A DNA stretch of 6,617 nucleotides from an uncultured Endomicrobiia bacterium (GTDB lineage: Bacteria; Elusimicrobiota; Endomicrobiia; Endomicrobiales; Endomicrobiaceae), in NCBI GenBank assembly GCA_905236115.1, contig CAJOOL010000272.1:1-6617 (forward strand), in the 5' to 3' direction. The translations under genes were made by a program, and so were the position numbers. The notes under the pieces were generated by a model. That model was not told the DNA's origin. It was given only the letters and a program-made list of their open reading frames with translations, and searched no databases. The number at the start of each line of letters is the position of its first letter. The stretch's first letter is position 1. Below are positions 6,301 through 6,617 of this stretch, piece after piece.

Positions 6301-6376
6301 CTCTAAAAAATCCGCTAAAATTTTTCTCTGAAAATTTCTTTTGAAGATTTCTTTTAAAAATTTACTTCAAAAATTT
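6301..6376. repeat. Six degenerate 12-13 bp tandem repeats upstream of the HTH gene
   Basis: On the plus strand the units start at 6301, 6313, 6326, 6338, 6351 and 6364, and follow a CTYTnAAAATTT-like pattern, for example CTCTGAAAATTT, CTTTTGAAGATTT and CTTTTAAAAATTT. They fill most of the space between the HTH start codon and the promoter cluster near 6400. A set of operators for the HTH protein is possible. Simple A/T-rich drift is the alternative, as the units are low in complexity. Confidence 0.5.
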
Positions 6377-6395
6377 CCCCGGCCGCAAAAAAAAC

Positions 6396-6424
6396 TTGAC
6401 TTATAAAACAAAATACAGTATAAT
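6396..6424 (+). promoter_or_regulatory. Near-consensus sigma70 promoter pointing right
   Basis: TTGACT (6396-6401), a 17-base spacer and TATAAT (6419-6424) make the best promoter in the window, with eleven of twelve matches. Transcription would start near 6431. No convincing coding start with a ribosome site follows before the window ends, so the product is either a leader, an RNA or a gene beyond the right edge. Confidence 0.75.
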
Positions 6425-6428
6425 ACAA
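6400..6428 (-). promoter_or_regulatory. Weak candidate promoter of the HTH gene, overlapping the plus-strand promoter
   Basis: On the minus strand TTGTAT (6428-6423), 17 bases and TATAAG (6405-6400) could drive the HTH gene with a leader of about 120 bases that includes the 13-bp repeats. The -35 matches only three of six positions, so this is tentative. Confidence 0.3.
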
Positions 6429-6430
6429 AT

Positions 6431-6578
6431 ATATTACTAGTTTTGTTAGTTAAAAACTATTTACACAAGTATTACAGATACAAAGCCGAGCAGGCTGTTT
6501 TGGCATAAACACCGCCAAAGCATAGCACAGTTTGAAAAAAAGATAAAAACTTTAGCACAGTCGTTTATCTTCTCGGCG
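6431..6578 (+). ncRNA. Candidate structured RNA or leader, not assigned to a known family
   Basis: Downstream of the strong promoter the sequence has no supported ORF but several nested pairings. GCCGAG (6485-6490) pairs with CTCGGC (6572-6577) and closes two inner arms. One is CTGT plus TTTGGC (6495-6504) with GCCAAA (6514-6519) and ACAG (6527-6530), leaving a 7-base bulge. The other is AAGATAAA (6540-6547) with TTTATCTT (6564-6571), directly stacked on the closing stem. This would be a three-way junction. An exclusive alternative is AGCC (6484-6487) with GGCT (6493-6496). An early hairpin pairs TAGTTTT (6438-6444) with AAAACTA (6453-6459). TAGCACAGT occurs twice, at 6523 and 6553. No known riboswitch or housekeeping RNA is recognised. 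The pairings are read by eye and the strand is inferred from the promoter. Confidence 0.35.
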
Positions 6579-6579
6579 G

Positions 6580-6615
6580 CAGTATACCAAAATGCGGAGC
6601 ATTTTGGTATGGCTG
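6580..6615. repeat. Perfect 12-bp inverted repeat at the right edge
   Basis: ATACCAAAATGC (6584-6595), loop GGA, GCATTTTGGTAT (6599-6610) form a perfect stem; CAG (6580-6582) can add pairs with CTG (6613-6615) across a bulge. The window ends two bases later, so a poly-U tract that would mark a plus-strand terminator cannot be seen. It could equally be a REP-like element. Confidence 0.6.
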
Positions 6616-6617
6616 AT

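Larger units (their letters stand above)
6274..6617. other. Non-coding region right of the HTH gene
   Basis: These 344 bases carry no supported gene. They hold the 13-bp repeats, two opposed overlapping promoter candidates, the possible structured RNA and the terminal hairpin listed separately. A TTG-started 21-codon frame within 6445-6510 and an ATG at 6592 reading off the edge lack ribosome sites. Confidence 0.7.

Noticed and set aside
6445..6510. 21-codon leader-peptide frame from a TTG after the strong promoter
   Set aside because: There is no ribosome site, no clear residue bias of an attenuator peptide, and it overlaps the stems of the RNA candidate.
6535..6571. Intrinsic terminator on the minus strand (AAGATAAA/TTTATCTT stem followed by T residues)
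   Set aside because: The stem is eight mostly A/T pairs with a 16-base loop, too weak to call; the arms fit the plus-strand junction equally well.

Overview
The window is a low-G+C stretch from a bacterium with an outer membrane. This follows from a tripartite efflux system with a TolC-type channel and from two proteins with Sec signal peptides. I cannot fix the phylum from these genes. A low-G+C, host- or gut-associated lineage is a guess based on base composition and on the REP-like intergenic repeats, nothing firmer. All genes I can support lie on the minus strand and read from right to left.

Layout in transcription order: (a) 6274-6617 is non-coding. It holds a near-perfect plus-strand sigma70-type promoter, a weaker minus-strand promoter overlapping it, six degenerate 13-bp tandem repeats, and a stretch with nested inverted repeats that may be a structured RNA. 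(b) 5896-6273 encodes a small XRE-family HTH regulator with a C-terminal coiled coil. (c) 3517-5831 carries three genes in a row: an exported Lys-rich coiled-coil protein with its own good promoter, a CpXC-type putative zinc-binding protein, and a three-helix membrane protein. Their job is unknown. (d) 1-3397 is an efflux operon: TolC-like outer membrane channel, periplasmic adaptor (HlyD/AcrA type), and the N-terminal 207 residues of an RND (AcrB-type) pump that runs off the left edge. Adaptor and pump overlap by 4 bases (ATGA), so they are probably translationally coupled.

The most striking non-coding feature is that the two long gaps flanking the channel gene (1841-1993 and 3398-3516) share the same modular repeats. 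An AACGGCG-type motif follows the upstream stop codon, then come GGAT/GGAA-rich tracts, then GTTGAA-type repeats. One copy also contains a palindromic REP-like element; the other contains an AATTTATA-type tandem tract. These repeats appear to supply working parts: the best promoter candidate for the efflux operon, the Shine-Dalgarno of the adaptor gene, and the last codons and stop of the small membrane protein.

The channel, adaptor and pump together would export small molecules across both membranes; the substrate cannot be read from the sequence. Nothing here proves a new defence or mobile system. The best candidates for something undescribed are the possible structured RNA at 6431-6615 and the coiled-coil/CpXC/membrane-protein cluster.
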